64,000 nt of DNA from Tardiphaga sp. vice304. GTDB lineage: Bacteria; Pseudomonadota; Alphaproteobacteria; Rhizobiales; Xanthobacteraceae. The DNA is taken from contig NZ_CP041402.1 in the NCBI RefSeq assembly GCF_007018905.1, positions 1,786,001-1,850,000 on the forward strand, given 5' to 3'. Shown here in pieces: positions 45,937 through 53,973 of the stretch. Under the pieces are notes generated by a model. It saw nothing but the letters and a program-made list of their open reading frames with translations. It did not search any database and was not told the origin of the DNA. The first letter of the stretch is position 1; the number at the start of each line of letters is the position of its first letter. The position numbers and the translations under genes are program-made.

Positions 45937-47307
45937 TTAATAGCTATTTAAATTAGATTGTCGCAAATGATCGGCGATCCCGAGCAATTGTGTCCGGATA
46001 TTGCTGGCGGCGGTTACCTCCCAGAACGCTCCGCGCGTCGCGGGGCCCACCGCGTAAAGCCCCGGCTGCGCGATGCCCGCGATGTCGCGCAGCCGGCAGT
46101 CTGGATCGACATCGAGGCCCAGGCCCAGCGCGCCGCGGCGAGCCTGGCCGGACGTCAACAGGGCGCCGATCAGCGGATCGCGGATGCGGTCGTAACGCTC
46201 TTCCGGTCCGCTGCAGTTCAGGATCCAGTCGGTAGCCAGATGCTCATTGCCGGCGCCGCGACGGCGCAGCGTGACGTGGTGGCCATCGGCCGTGGCGCTA
46301 GCTACGACGATGTTGCCGGCAAACACGCGCAGTCGGCCGTCGCGTTGCCATTGGTCCAGCAGGGCCGCGACATCCGGAGCCAGCCGGTGGCGATGCGACA
46401 GCCAGTAGGCCCGCAGATGCCGCGAGAAGCGCGCGCGCTCGGCCGTCGAAAACTCCTTCCAGAACGCCGCGGTCTGCAGCCGGAACGTATCGACCGAGGT
46501 CTGCCACGGCAGGCCGGCCGCCTGCTTGCGCCGAATATCCTCACGCAGCGAACGCAGCAGCCCCCGCACGGTGCGGACCGGCCAGTGCTCGACCGGATCG
46601 GGATCGGCGACGGTCACCACATCGACGCGCGGCAGCAGGCCGCGGCGCGACACCATCGTGATCTCCTGCGTGACGCCGCGATGAACGAGATCGATGACGA
46701 CGTCGACGGCGGTGGCGCCGGTGCCGATCACCAGCACGCGATGATCCGGCGCAATCGCATCGAGCGCGCCCTTGGCCCAGACATTGTCGATCGAACGCGG
46801 CGACGGGGCGATGCCGGGAAACGGCGACGGCGGCTGGTTGCCGATGCAGACCAGTACCAGATCGGCATCGATGGCATCGCCCGAAGCCAGCGCGATCCGG
46901 TAGCCTGCGCCTTCGCGCGCGATGGCCGTTGCCGTATCGGTTCGCTTGTCGAGCCGGCCGGTACCGTCCACCTCGGCCAGCCGGTCACACAGAAAATCGC
47001 CATAGGTCCAGCGCGGCACGAAGGACTGGGAATAGTCCGGCCCGGTGACGTCGCCCCGCGCCGCCAGCCAGTCGACGAAGGCTTCGGAGTCCTCGGCATC
47101 GACGCCGCCCATCTTGAAGGCGGGGACATTGATGCGATGCCATTTTTCCGACGCGGAATAGGCCAGGCCGCGACCGAACCGGCCGTCGCGGTCAAGCAGC
47201 GTGAGGCGGCCGATGCCCGGAAGCTTTGAGAGAATGATGGCGGCCAGCGTGCCGGCGGCTCCGCCGCCGATGATGGCAATTTGGCGGGTGGTGCGGGGAG
47301 AGGTCAT
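45937..47307 (-). CDS. FAD/NAD(P)-binding oxidoreductase-like protein (NAD_binding_9 type)
   Basis: A 456-residue protein with an N-terminal dinucleotide-binding motif IAIIGGGAAGTLAAIILSKL, the GRGLAYSASEKWHRINVPA segment typical of the FAD-NAD(P)-binding (HI0933/NAD_binding_9) family, and a second nucleotide motif HRVLVIGTGATAVDVVIDLVHRG near residue 190. It ends QPGLYAVGPATRGAFWEVTAASNIRTQ. Some relatives act in amino-acid N-hydroxylation or sulfur metabolism, but the family is poorly characterised. It lies 35 bases downstream of the CodA-like gene, so the two are probably one operon. Confidence 0.82.
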   Translation of the reverse strand: MTSPRTTRQIAIIGGGAAGTLAAIILSKLPGIGRLTLLDRDGRFGRGLAYSASEKWHRINVPAFKMGGVDAEDSEAFVDWLAARGDVTGPDYSQSFVPRWTYGDFLCDRLAEVDGTGRLDKRTDTATAIAREGAGYRIALASGDAIDADLVLVCIGNQPPSPFPGIAPSPRSIDNVWAKGALDAIAPDHRVLVIGTGATAVDVVIDLVHRGVTQEITMVSRRGLLPRVDVVTVADPDPVEHWPVRTVRGLLRSLREDIRRKQAAGLPWQTSVDTFRLQTAAFWKEFSTAERARFSRHLRAYWLSHRHRLAPDVAALLDQWQRDGRLRVFAGNIVVASATADGHHVTLRRRGAGNEHLATDWILNCSGPEERYDRIRDPLIGALLTSGQARRGALGLGLDVDPDCRLRDIAGIAQPGLYAVGPATRGAFWEVTAASNIRTQLLGIADHLRQSNLNSY

Positions 47308-47342
47308 GCGATGTTCTATTCGCTGCTGCGCGTCGCGCCAAA

Positions 47343-48632
47343 TTATTCCGGCGGCGCGTAGGTGGCCGGATCAACGGCGCCCGGCCGGCCGTCGAGCGAG
47401 AGCTTCGCCACCCGCGGCGGCGTCTCGGCGATGACGCGGCCACGGCGGATCACGGCGAGCCGCGTTGCCTTCAGCCGGATCGCCTCGATCGGATCGCGGG
47501 CCTGCAGCAGCACCAGATCGCCGTGGCAGCCGACGTCGATTCCGTAGCCTTCGAGGCCCATGATGGCAGCGGGATTGGTCGTGACCGCGTCGAAGCAATA
47601 GCGCATGGCTTCCCGACTGGTCATCTGGGCGACGTGCAGCCCCATATGGGCCACTTCCAGCATGTCGACGGAGCCCATCGAATACCACGGGTCCATGCAG
47701 CAATCCTGCCCGAACGCCACGTTGATGCCGTGCGGCCGCATCTCCGGCACCCGCGTCATGCCGCGGCGCTTCGGGTAGCTGTCGTGGCGACCCTGCAGAA
47801 CGATGTTGATCAGCGGGTTGGCGATTGCCGCGACGCCGGCTTCGGCCATCAATGGCAGCAGCTTGGAGACATAGTAATTGTCCATCGAATGCATCGAGGT
47901 GAGGTGCGAGCCGGCGACGCGGCCGTGCAGGCCGAGCCGCTGCGTCTCAAAGGCCAGCGTCTCGATGTGCCGTGACAGCGGATCGTCGCTCTCGTCGCAA
48001 TGCATATCGACGCGCAGGCCGCGCGCGGCCGCGATTTCGCACAGCGCCTTCACCGACGCCGCGCCGTCCGCCATAGTGCGCTCGAAATGCGGGATGCCGC
48101 CGACGATGCTGACGCCCTTGTCGAGCGCACGGGCGAGATTGTCGGCCGCCGTCGGCGAGCGGAAATATCCGTCCTGCGGAAACGCCACCAGTTCGAGATG
48201 GAGATAAGGGGCGACCTGCTTCTTGACATCGAGCAAGGCCTCGACGGCGAGCAGCCGGTCATCGCAGATGTCCACATGGCTGCGCACCGCAAGCACGCCC
48301 TGCGCCACCGCGAGGTCGCAATATCTCAGCGCGCGCTCGACGAGCGCCTCATAGGTCAATAGCGGCTTCAGTTCGCTCCACAGCGCGATGCCTTCCAGCA
48401 ACGTGCCGGATATGTTGAGCCGCGGCAGGCCGAGCGACAACGTCGCGTCCATATGGAAGTGGATGTCGATGAAGGGCGGTGACACCAGCTGCCCGGCGGC
48501 GTCGATCACGCGCCCGGCGTCGCCCTCAAGCTGCGGTTGCACGGCCTGGATCCGGCCGTCCGAAATGGCGATGTCGTGGCCGCGGCGGCCATCCGGCAGG
48601 TTGGCGTTGCGAATAAGCAGATCGAACGTCAT
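47343..48632 (-). CDS. CodA-like cytosine deaminase-family amidohydrolase
   Basis: A 429-residue metal-dependent hydrolase of the cytosine deaminase group. Metal and catalytic motifs align with CodA: PPFIDIHFHMD, HCDESDDPLSRHIETLA (His and Glu pair), GSHLTSMHSM, and the Asp in FGQDCCMDPWYSMGSVDMLEVAHMGLH. Members deaminate cytosine, isocytosine, creatinine or similar heterocycles. ATG 48632 begins the conserved MTFDLLIRNANLPDG; the extra open frame upstream is not conserved-looking. Its substrate is uncertain, so no symbol is given. Confidence 0.88.
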   Translation of the reverse strand: MTFDLLIRNANLPDGRRGHDIAISDGRIQAVQPQLEGDAGRVIDAAGQLVSPPFIDIHFHMDATLSLGLPRLNISGTLLEGIALWSELKPLLTYEALVERALRYCDLAVAQGVLAVRSHVDICDDRLLAVEALLDVKKQVAPYLHLELVAFPQDGYFRSPTAADNLARALDKGVSIVGGIPHFERTMADGAASVKALCEIAAARGLRVDMHCDESDDPLSRHIETLAFETQRLGLHGRVAGSHLTSMHSMDNYYVSKLLPLMAEAGVAAIANPLINIVLQGRHDSYPKRRGMTRVPEMRPHGINVAFGQDCCMDPWYSMGSVDMLEVAHMGLHVAQMTSREAMRYCFDAVTTNPAAIMGLEGYGIDVGCHGDLVLLQARDPIEAIRLKATRLAVIRRGRVIAETPPRVAKLSLDGRPGAVDPATYAPPE

Positions 48633-48758
48633 GCGGACCTTTGCGTCGTTGCAGCCCCGAATTATCGACGCTGCGGCGTGGCATTGCAAGGCGGGAGGCG
48701 CGGCCAATGCCGGTGCTGTGCGCCTCCTGCTTCGCGCCAGGCGGCTTGCTCGCTGACG

Positions 48759-49481
48759 TCAGTCGTGATGCACATGCTGCCGCATCAATTGCGGCAGCAC
48801 GAACGGGTCACCGTCGAGCGTACGTTGTACGATGACATCGATCCCGAACACGTCGCGCAACATGCCGCCGGTGATGGTTGCCAGCGGCGTTCCTTCCATG
48901 TGCACGCGACCGTGATTGAGCACGACGATGCGGTCGGCGAAGCGAACCGCGAGGTTGAGGTCATGCAGCACGGCGATGACGGCCGTGCCTTGTCGGGCGC
49001 GACGCCGCGCTATCTCCACCAGCGCGATCTGGTGCTGGAGATCCAGGCTCGACGTCGGCTCGTCGAGCAGCAGCACGCCGGGACCGTGCGCGGCCTCGCC
49101 GCACGCAAGTTGCACCAGCACCCGCGCCAGATGCGCGCGCTGCTGTTCGCCGCCGGACAAGGTCGGCAGTTCGCGGGAGCGGAAGTCATGCAGGTCGACT
49201 TCGTCGATCGCCGCATCGACCAGCGCCTGCGCCCCGGCCTTCGACTGGTTGCCGCGGCCCATCCTGACGACTTCCTCCACCGTGAACGGGAAGCTGACGC
49301 TGACATGCTGGGACAGCATCGCGCGCCGCAGCGCTAGGTGCGATGGCGTGTAGCCGGTGATCGCGCGACCATCGAGCTTTATTGTCCCGCGCGACGGCTG
49401 CAGGTCGGCGGACAGCGTCCGCAGCAACGTTCATTTGCCGGCGCCGTTGGGCCCGACGATCGGGACCATCTCGCCCGGCAT
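48759..49481 (-). pseudogene. hmuV: Broken heme ABC ATPase HmuV
   Basis: The minus strand encodes most of a HmuV-type ATPase: TLLRTLSADLQPSRG, FPFTVEEVVRMGRG, signature LSGGEQQRAHLARVL, Walker B LLLDEPTSSLDL and switch VLHDLNLAVRFADR. Two lesions break it. In Walker A the frame reads GPNGAGK then TGA (49431-49433) where Ser is expected, followed by TLLRTL. Upstream of PGEMVPIVGPNG, near 49481, the sequence stops matching HmuV and becomes the antisense of a TonB receptor, so about 30 N-terminal residues are missing. The hmuT and hmuU genes that should adjoin are absent. Confidence 0.85.
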
Positions 49482-50755
49482 GAGTATGGCAACCGTACCG
49501 ACAACGACCAGACCAAGACCTATCACTATTCGACGTCCGGTGCCGCGCTGTGCGGCGCCGGCAATGCCGGCAACAACATCTCCGGCTGTGTCGGCGACCA
49601 GCGCGGCTATCTGCTCGACACAATCGTAGTCGACGTCAACAACACCTCGCGCTTCGAGCTTGGTAACCGGCAAAACGCGGTTACCTACGGTCTCGACGCG
49701 TTCAATGACAAGGTCACCAACACCGATTCGCGCGGCAATTCCAACATCACTACGCCATCAGGCGAGCGCACCGTGTCGGGCGGCTTCGTCCAGCTCAAGA
49801 ACAACTATTCGAGCTGGCTCGAAATCATCAGCGCGCTGCGCTACGATCATTACGAGCTGAATTCGAGCGGCTTGACCGGCGGCAATACCTCGTCGAGCGG
49901 CGATCGGCTGTCGCCTAAGATCACCGTCGGCGTCACGCCGGTGGCGGGTTTCACGCCCTATGTGAGCTATGCCGAGGGCTACCGCGCGCCCTCGATCACC
50001 GAAACCCTGATCGCCGGCGCCCACGCCACCGGCGGCGGACCGAATTTCTTCAACTGCGCTAATGGTACCTCCGGGCTGTTCTGCTTCCTGCCAAATCCGA
50101 ATCTGCGGGCGGAGGTCGGCAAGACCAAGGAGATCGGTGTCAATCTGAAGTACAACGACATCTTCGCCTCGGGCGACAGCTTCCGCGCCAAGTTCAACTT
50201 CTTCCGCAACGATATCGACGACTACATCGACCTGGTCGCCTCGACCCCGGAGAGGACGGCGTTCGGATCCTATAGCCGCAACTACCAGTATCAGAACATC
50301 GCATCGGCGAAGATCGAAGGTTTCGAGGCCGAGACGTCCTACGACGCCGGGCTGTGGTTTGCCGGCGTCGATGCCACCGTGCAGAGCGGCAAGAACGCCA
50401 ATACCGGCGTCGGTCTCGTTACCGTGCAGCCGCGCAAGATCACGACGACGGGCGGCGTCAGGTTGCTCGACCGCAGGCTGACGATCTCGGCGCAGTGGGC
50501 TGCCGTGGCCGCCAATACCGACATCCCGGTCGGCTATTCGCTATCGACGGCCTACGATCTCGTCAACCTCTACGTCGCCTACCAGCCGACCCGGGACGTC
50601 ACGCTGAACTTCTCGGTCGATAATCTGCTCAACCGATATTATCGTCCCTACGCCATTCCCGGTAACTCGGTGGACGGCACCACCCAGAACGACGCGCTGC
50701 CGGTCCCGGCATCGTCTTCAAGGGCGGCATGAAAGTGCATTTTGGTGGCGCGTGA
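49482..50755 (+). pseudogene. hmuR: Truncated, frameshifted TonB-dependent heme receptor
   Basis: The plus strand encodes only the beta-barrel part of a TonB-dependent heme receptor, from YGNRTDNDQTKTYHYS onward, with YVSYAEGYRAPSITETL, LRAEVGKTKEIGVNLKY and TLNFSVDNLLNRYYRPY. The signal peptide, plug domain and early strands are missing; homology begins at the joint with hmuV near 49482 and no start codon fits. Near 50704-50706 a CCC run appears one base short: adding one C gives the canonical ending PGIVFKGGMKVHFGGA with a stop at 50753-50755, whereas the uncorrected frame stops at 50732. Confidence 0.85.
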
Positions 50756-50845
50756 TCGCCGGTCTCTCATGTAGCCCCCGCGAAATCGCGCTGATGCCCC
50801 GGCGCAATTTCGGTTATGATCCACCATGTAAAAAGGAGAGTGTCC

Positions 50846-51184
50846 ATGTTCATTGCGATGAATCGCTTCCAGGTCAAAACCGGCTCCGAACAGGCGTTCG
50901 AGACGATCTGGGCCACGCGTGAATCCTATCTCAGCGAGGTTCCGGGTTTCATCGAATTTCATCTGCTGAAAGGCCCGGTCGCCGAAGACCACACGCTGTA
51001 CTCGTCGCACACGACCTGGGCCAGCAAGGCCGATTTCGAGGGCTGGACCACCTCCGAGCAATTCCGCAAGGCGCATGCCCGCGCCGACAATTCGTCGCCC
51101 GGCGCCAGCCTCTATCTCGGCCATCCCAAATTCGAGGGTTTCGAGATCATCCAGTCCGAGCGCAAGACCAGCGCCGCGGCCTGA
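50846..51184 (+). CDS. Heme-degrading monooxygenase (HmuQ/HmuD, IsdG-like)
   Basis: A 112-residue ABM-fold protein. The opening MFIAMNRFQVKTGSEQAFETIW and the block VPGFIEFHLLKGPVAEDHTLYSSHTTWASKADFEGWTTSEQF match the IsdG-like monooxygenases HmuQ and HmuD of Bradyrhizobium, which open heme to release iron. It acts in the cytoplasm. ATG 50846 has AAAGGAGAG upstream. It lies directly behind the broken receptor and before hutX, the usual heme-locus order, and itself looks intact. Confidence 0.88.
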   Translation: MFIAMNRFQVKTGSEQAFETIWATRESYLSEVPGFIEFHLLKGPVAEDHTLYSSHTTWASKADFEGWTTSEQFRKAHARADNSSPGASLYLGHPKFEGFEIIQSERKTSAAA

Positions 51185-51186
51185 TC

Positions 51187-51648
51187 ATGACCGCCACCAT
51201 GGGCGACGATCTCGCCAGCTATTTGCGCAGCAATCCGGGCGCGGTGATCGAGGACGTCGCGCGCGAGTGCGCCGTCACGCCGCGCGCGGTGCTGGAGGCG
51301 TTGCCGGCGGAGATGGTCACGATCACCGGCGGCGCCGACGCTTTCGTGACGGCGATGCAGGACATCGCCGGATGGGGCGAAGTGACCTTGATCGTTCATA
51401 CCGAGGACGGGATTTTCGAGATCACCGCGCCTGTGTCGGAAGGCCAGATCGGCCATGGCTACTTCAACCTGACGAACCCCAAGGGGCTGCACGGCCATTT
51501 GCGTCACGCCCGCTGCGGTGGCGTGGCCTTTGTGGAGCGGCCGTTCATGGGCAAGCCGTCGGCCTTTGTCGGCCGTGACGAGTACCGCGCGCTGAAGACG
51601 GACCAGCTCGAACGCTTTCGCGCGCTGGCCCGTCGGATCGGCAGCTGA
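51187..51648 (+). CDS. hutX: Heme utilisation carrier HutX/ChuX family
   Basis: A 153-residue protein of the HutX/HuvX/ChuX family, cytoplasmic heme-binding carriers. Typical sequences are LRSNPGAVIEDVARECAVTPRAVLEALP at the start, WGEVTLIVHTEDGIFEITAPV, and GHGYFNLTNPKGLHGHLRHARCGGVAFVERPFMGKPSAFV. It begins two bases after the HmuQ/D-like gene and is translationally linked to it. With uptake genes broken upstream, it may serve heme recycling or be on its way to loss. Confidence 0.92.
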   Translation: MTATMGDDLASYLRSNPGAVIEDVARECAVTPRAVLEALPAEMVTITGGADAFVTAMQDIAGWGEVTLIVHTEDGIFEITAPVSEGQIGHGYFNLTNPKGLHGHLRHARCGGVAFVERPFMGKPSAFVGRDEYRALKTDQLERFRALARRIGS

Positions 51649-51651
51649 AGC

Positions 51652-51930
51652 TTAACCGCGAAAATCGATCGCCCGAAGGATGATGCCGGGCGGCTTGCCT
51701 TCGAGTTCGACGGCAATGAACTTCTGTGACGCGCGTTCGCCGATCTTGTCGCGCAGTCGCAAAAATTGCTGTTCGCGCTGGCTGGCCGATGTTCGCTTGA
51801 CGCCCTCGATCTGGTCCATCGCGTCCGTGCTGATCGCGCACGGCACGCTGGTGGTGTCGTCCATCATCGTGAACAGCACGACCGAACGGTCGATATCGTA
51901 ATCGGTGAAGCCGGCGTCGGTCAGTGCCAT
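51652..51930 (-). CDS. DUF1488 family protein
   Basis: A 92-residue small protein with the DUF1488 pattern: RSVVLFTMMDDTTSVPCAISTDAMDQIEG, then a helical segment ending FLRLRDKIGERASQKFIAVELEGKPPGIILRAIDF. Members are common in alphaproteobacteria and lack a known function. The gene is convergent with hutX (four bases apart) and follows a small gene at 51938 on the same strand with eight bases between them. Confidence 0.85.
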   Translation of the reverse strand: MALTDAGFTDYDIDRSVVLFTMMDDTTSVPCAISTDAMDQIEGVKRTSASQREQQFLRLRDKIGERASQKFIAVELEGKPPGIILRAIDFRG

Positions 51931-51937
51931 CTTGGAC

Positions 51938-52111
51938 CTACTTTCGCTTCGCGGGCGGATTGAGCCTGGCGATTTCGCTCAGGCAATCCTGCTCGGTGGC
52001 ATGCGGCCCGCTGACGAAGGTGCCGCTGACCTTGGTCGAATACCAGCCGGACTCGCAACCGAGACGGGCCGACTCTTCGGCCTTAACGTGACGCGACAAC
52101 AGGTTCTGCAT
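51938..52111 (-). CDS. Small hypothetical protein
   Basis: A 57-residue protein reading MQNLLSRHVKAEESARLGCESGWYSTKV, then SGPHATEQDCLSEIARLNPPAKRK. ATG 52111 has AAAGGAAA seven bases upstream, better than any start in the longer open frame, whose upstream part is the family D repeat. It shares an operon with the DUF1488 gene. No function was recognised; two cysteines are present. Confidence 0.65.
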   Translation of the reverse strand: MQNLLSRHVKAEESARLGCESGWYSTKVSGTFVSGPHATEQDCLSEIARLNPPAKRK

Positions 52112-52185
52112 GCGATTTCCTTTGGGGTGACCGCGACGGTGCGCCCTTTCCCCGGCAATAGCCATGGCTATGTTGGCGCTCTTCC

Positions 52186-52331
52186 TTCCCTCTCCCCCCG
52201 CGCAGCGCAGCTGCGCGAGGTGGGAGAGGGTGGCCGCGCGAAGCGCGGACGGGTGAGGGGGCGTGTTTCGCGGCACCCCCTCATCCGTCACGGACTTTGT
52301 CCGTGCCACCTTCTCCCACAGGGGAGAAGGG
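52186..52331. repeat. Palindromic repeat, family D copy 2
   Basis: It consists of ccctctccccc / ctcccacaggggaga-type ends, a cgcagcgcagctgcgcg palindrome, a gccgcgcgaagcgcgg palindrome and a cacggactttgtccgtg palindrome in a row. It fits between glgA and the small gene at 51938, with stem-loops that could end transcription in both directions. Confidence 0.7.
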
Positions 52332-52358
52332 ACGATGGAACCGCAAGAGTGGAGATAA

Positions 52359-53780
52359 CTAGACCCCCGCGATCACCGTCTTGCGGTACAGCGCGCTGTA
52401 GCTGGCGGCGGAGATGTTCCAGCTGAACGATTTCGACATCGCGCTGCGGCGCATCGAGTTCAGCCGGTCTTTCGATCCGAAGGTCGCAAAGGCCCGAAGA
52501 ATGCCGCCCAGGAAGGACTCAGTCGATGGCTTGCTGAACAGGAAGCCGGTCTCGCCATCGACGATGGTTTCGGCGAGGCCACCGGTCTGGTGGCCGATCG
52601 GCAGCGAGCCGAACCGCTGCGCATACATCTGGCTCAGGCCGCAGGGCTCGAACCGCGACGGCATCAGCGTGAAGTCGGAGCCAGCGAAGATGCGGCGGGC
52701 CTCGCGGTCGTTGAAGCCGATCGCCACGCCGATCGAATCGGGGCGGCGGCGGTGGGCGTCCATCAACGCCTGCTCGATCTCCGGCTCGCCGGTGCCGGTG
52801 ACGACGATCTGCCCGCCGGCCGAGACGATGGCGTCGGCCGCCGACAGCACGAGATCGACGCCCTTCTGGTGCACCAGGCGGGCGACCAGACCGAAAATGG
52901 GCCCGCGTGATAGCGCGAGCCCGAATTGCTGGCGAACGCCGTCGGCATTGGCGCGTTTCGCTTCCCAGTCGCCGGCGCCGAACGGGCGCATCAGTTCCGA
53001 ACAGACGCGCGGGTCCCAGCTCTCGTCGATACCGTTGAGGATGCCGGTGAGCTGCGCCTTGCTGGAACGCTGCCGCAGCAGGCCCTCGAGACCGCAGCCG
53101 AGTTCTGGCGTGGTGATCTCCTGCGCATAGGTCTCGCTGACTGTTGTCAGGTGCGTCGAATAGATCAGCCCGCCCTTGAGGAAGGACAGCTTGTCATAGA
53201 ATTCCAGCCCGTCGATATGAAAAGAATCCGAAGGCGCGCCGATCCGGCGCAGCGTCTCCTTGGGGAACAGGCCCTGATAGGCGAGGTTGTGGATGGTCAG
53301 GATGGTCGGAATCTTGATCTGGTTCCAGGCCAGATAGGCCGGCACCATCGCGGACTGCCAGTCATTGGCGTGCACCAGGTCGGCCGACCAGTTCGGGTCA
53401 AGCTTGCCGGCGGCCAGAAGTGCCGCGGCGGAAGCAAAGCGTCCGAAGCGGACGTCATTGTCCGGCCAATCACGGCCGCCGGCGTCGCCATAGGGGTTGC
53501 CAGGGCGGTCGTAGAGCTGCGGGCAAAGCAGGATGTAGATGGGCATGCCATCCTTGGTAGCGGCAAGGCCCAGCTGACACGCCGGCATTTCCGCCAGCAC
53601 CGGCGCCTCGCCGACCACCTCGATCGTCTGGAACTGCGCCACGACGTCGCGGTATCCGGGCAGCATCACCCGCACGTCGCTCCAGATCCGCAATGCCCGG
53701 GGCAGGGCGGCGGAGACCGCAGCAAGGCCTCCCACCCGAACAAAATCGTCAATCTCTGATGTGACGAACAGGACCTTCAC
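52359..53780 (-). CDS. glgA: Glycogen synthase
   Basis: A 473-residue GT5 glucosyltransferase that elongates alpha-1,4-glucan from ADP-glucose. Motifs are VTSEIDDFVRVGGLAAVSAALPRAL (the KxGGL-type loop appears as RVGGL), LVHANDWQSAMVPAYLAWN, TILTIHNLAYQG, GILNGIDESWDP and the EX7E-like FTLMPSRFEPCGLSQMYAQRFGSLPIGHQTGGL. The start is GTG 53780. RVGGL differs from the common K-x-G-G-L in having Arg for Lys, which could alter ADP-glucose binding. No other glg gene is in the window. Confidence 0.93.
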   Translation of the reverse strand: MKVLFVTSEIDDFVRVGGLAAVSAALPRALRIWSDVRVMLPGYRDVVAQFQTIEVVGEAPVLAEMPACQLGLAATKDGMPIYILLCPQLYDRPGNPYGDAGGRDWPDNDVRFGRFASAAALLAAGKLDPNWSADLVHANDWQSAMVPAYLAWNQIKIPTILTIHNLAYQGLFPKETLRRIGAPSDSFHIDGLEFYDKLSFLKGGLIYSTHLTTVSETYAQEITTPELGCGLEGLLRQRSSKAQLTGILNGIDESWDPRVCSELMRPFGAGDWEAKRANADGVRQQFGLALSRGPIFGLVARLVHQKGVDLVLSAADAIVSAGGQIVVTGTGEPEIEQALMDAHRRRPDSIGVAIGFNDREARRIFAGSDFTLMPSRFEPCGLSQMYAQRFGSLPIGHQTGGLAETIVDGETGFLFSKPSTESFLGGILRAFATFGSKDRLNSMRRSAMSKSFSWNISAASYSALYRKTVIAGV

Positions 53781-53823
53781 GAACCAACCTCGCGTCAGCG
53801 ATTATTGCAGCTATGCAAGCCTT

Positions 53824-53841
53824 GTTCCATCGCCATGGAAC
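53824..53841. promoter_or_regulatory. Inverted repeat GTTCCAT-N4-ATGGAAC upstream of glgA
   Basis: Perfect seven-base arms with a four-base spacer, 44 bases upstream of the glgA start. It is a candidate operator; no regulator is assigned. Confidence 0.4.
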
Positions 53842-53878
53842 CGTGCGGAACCGAAGGACCGGAAGTCGAATTGATACT

Positions 53879-53906
53879 TGCAGTGCAAAATTATCTCTGC
53901 ACTGCA
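53879..53906. promoter_or_regulatory. Inverted repeat TGCAGTGCA-N10-TGCACTGCA upstream of glgA
   Basis: Perfect nine-base arms separated by an AT-rich 10-base loop, about 100 bases upstream of glgA and 68 bases upstream in plus coordinates of the exporter's 3' end. It could be an operator for glgA. Confidence 0.4.
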
Positions 53907-53973
53907 CTATAGCACACCCCTTAATACGCCGTTGCGAAATACCATCGCAGTCCTGAAGATTCTTTTCGGACGG

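Noticed and set aside
49338..49481. N-terminal part of the open frame leading into the TonB receptor
   Set aside because: It is the antisense of hmuV. The frame is open by chance, so the receptor has no true start here.
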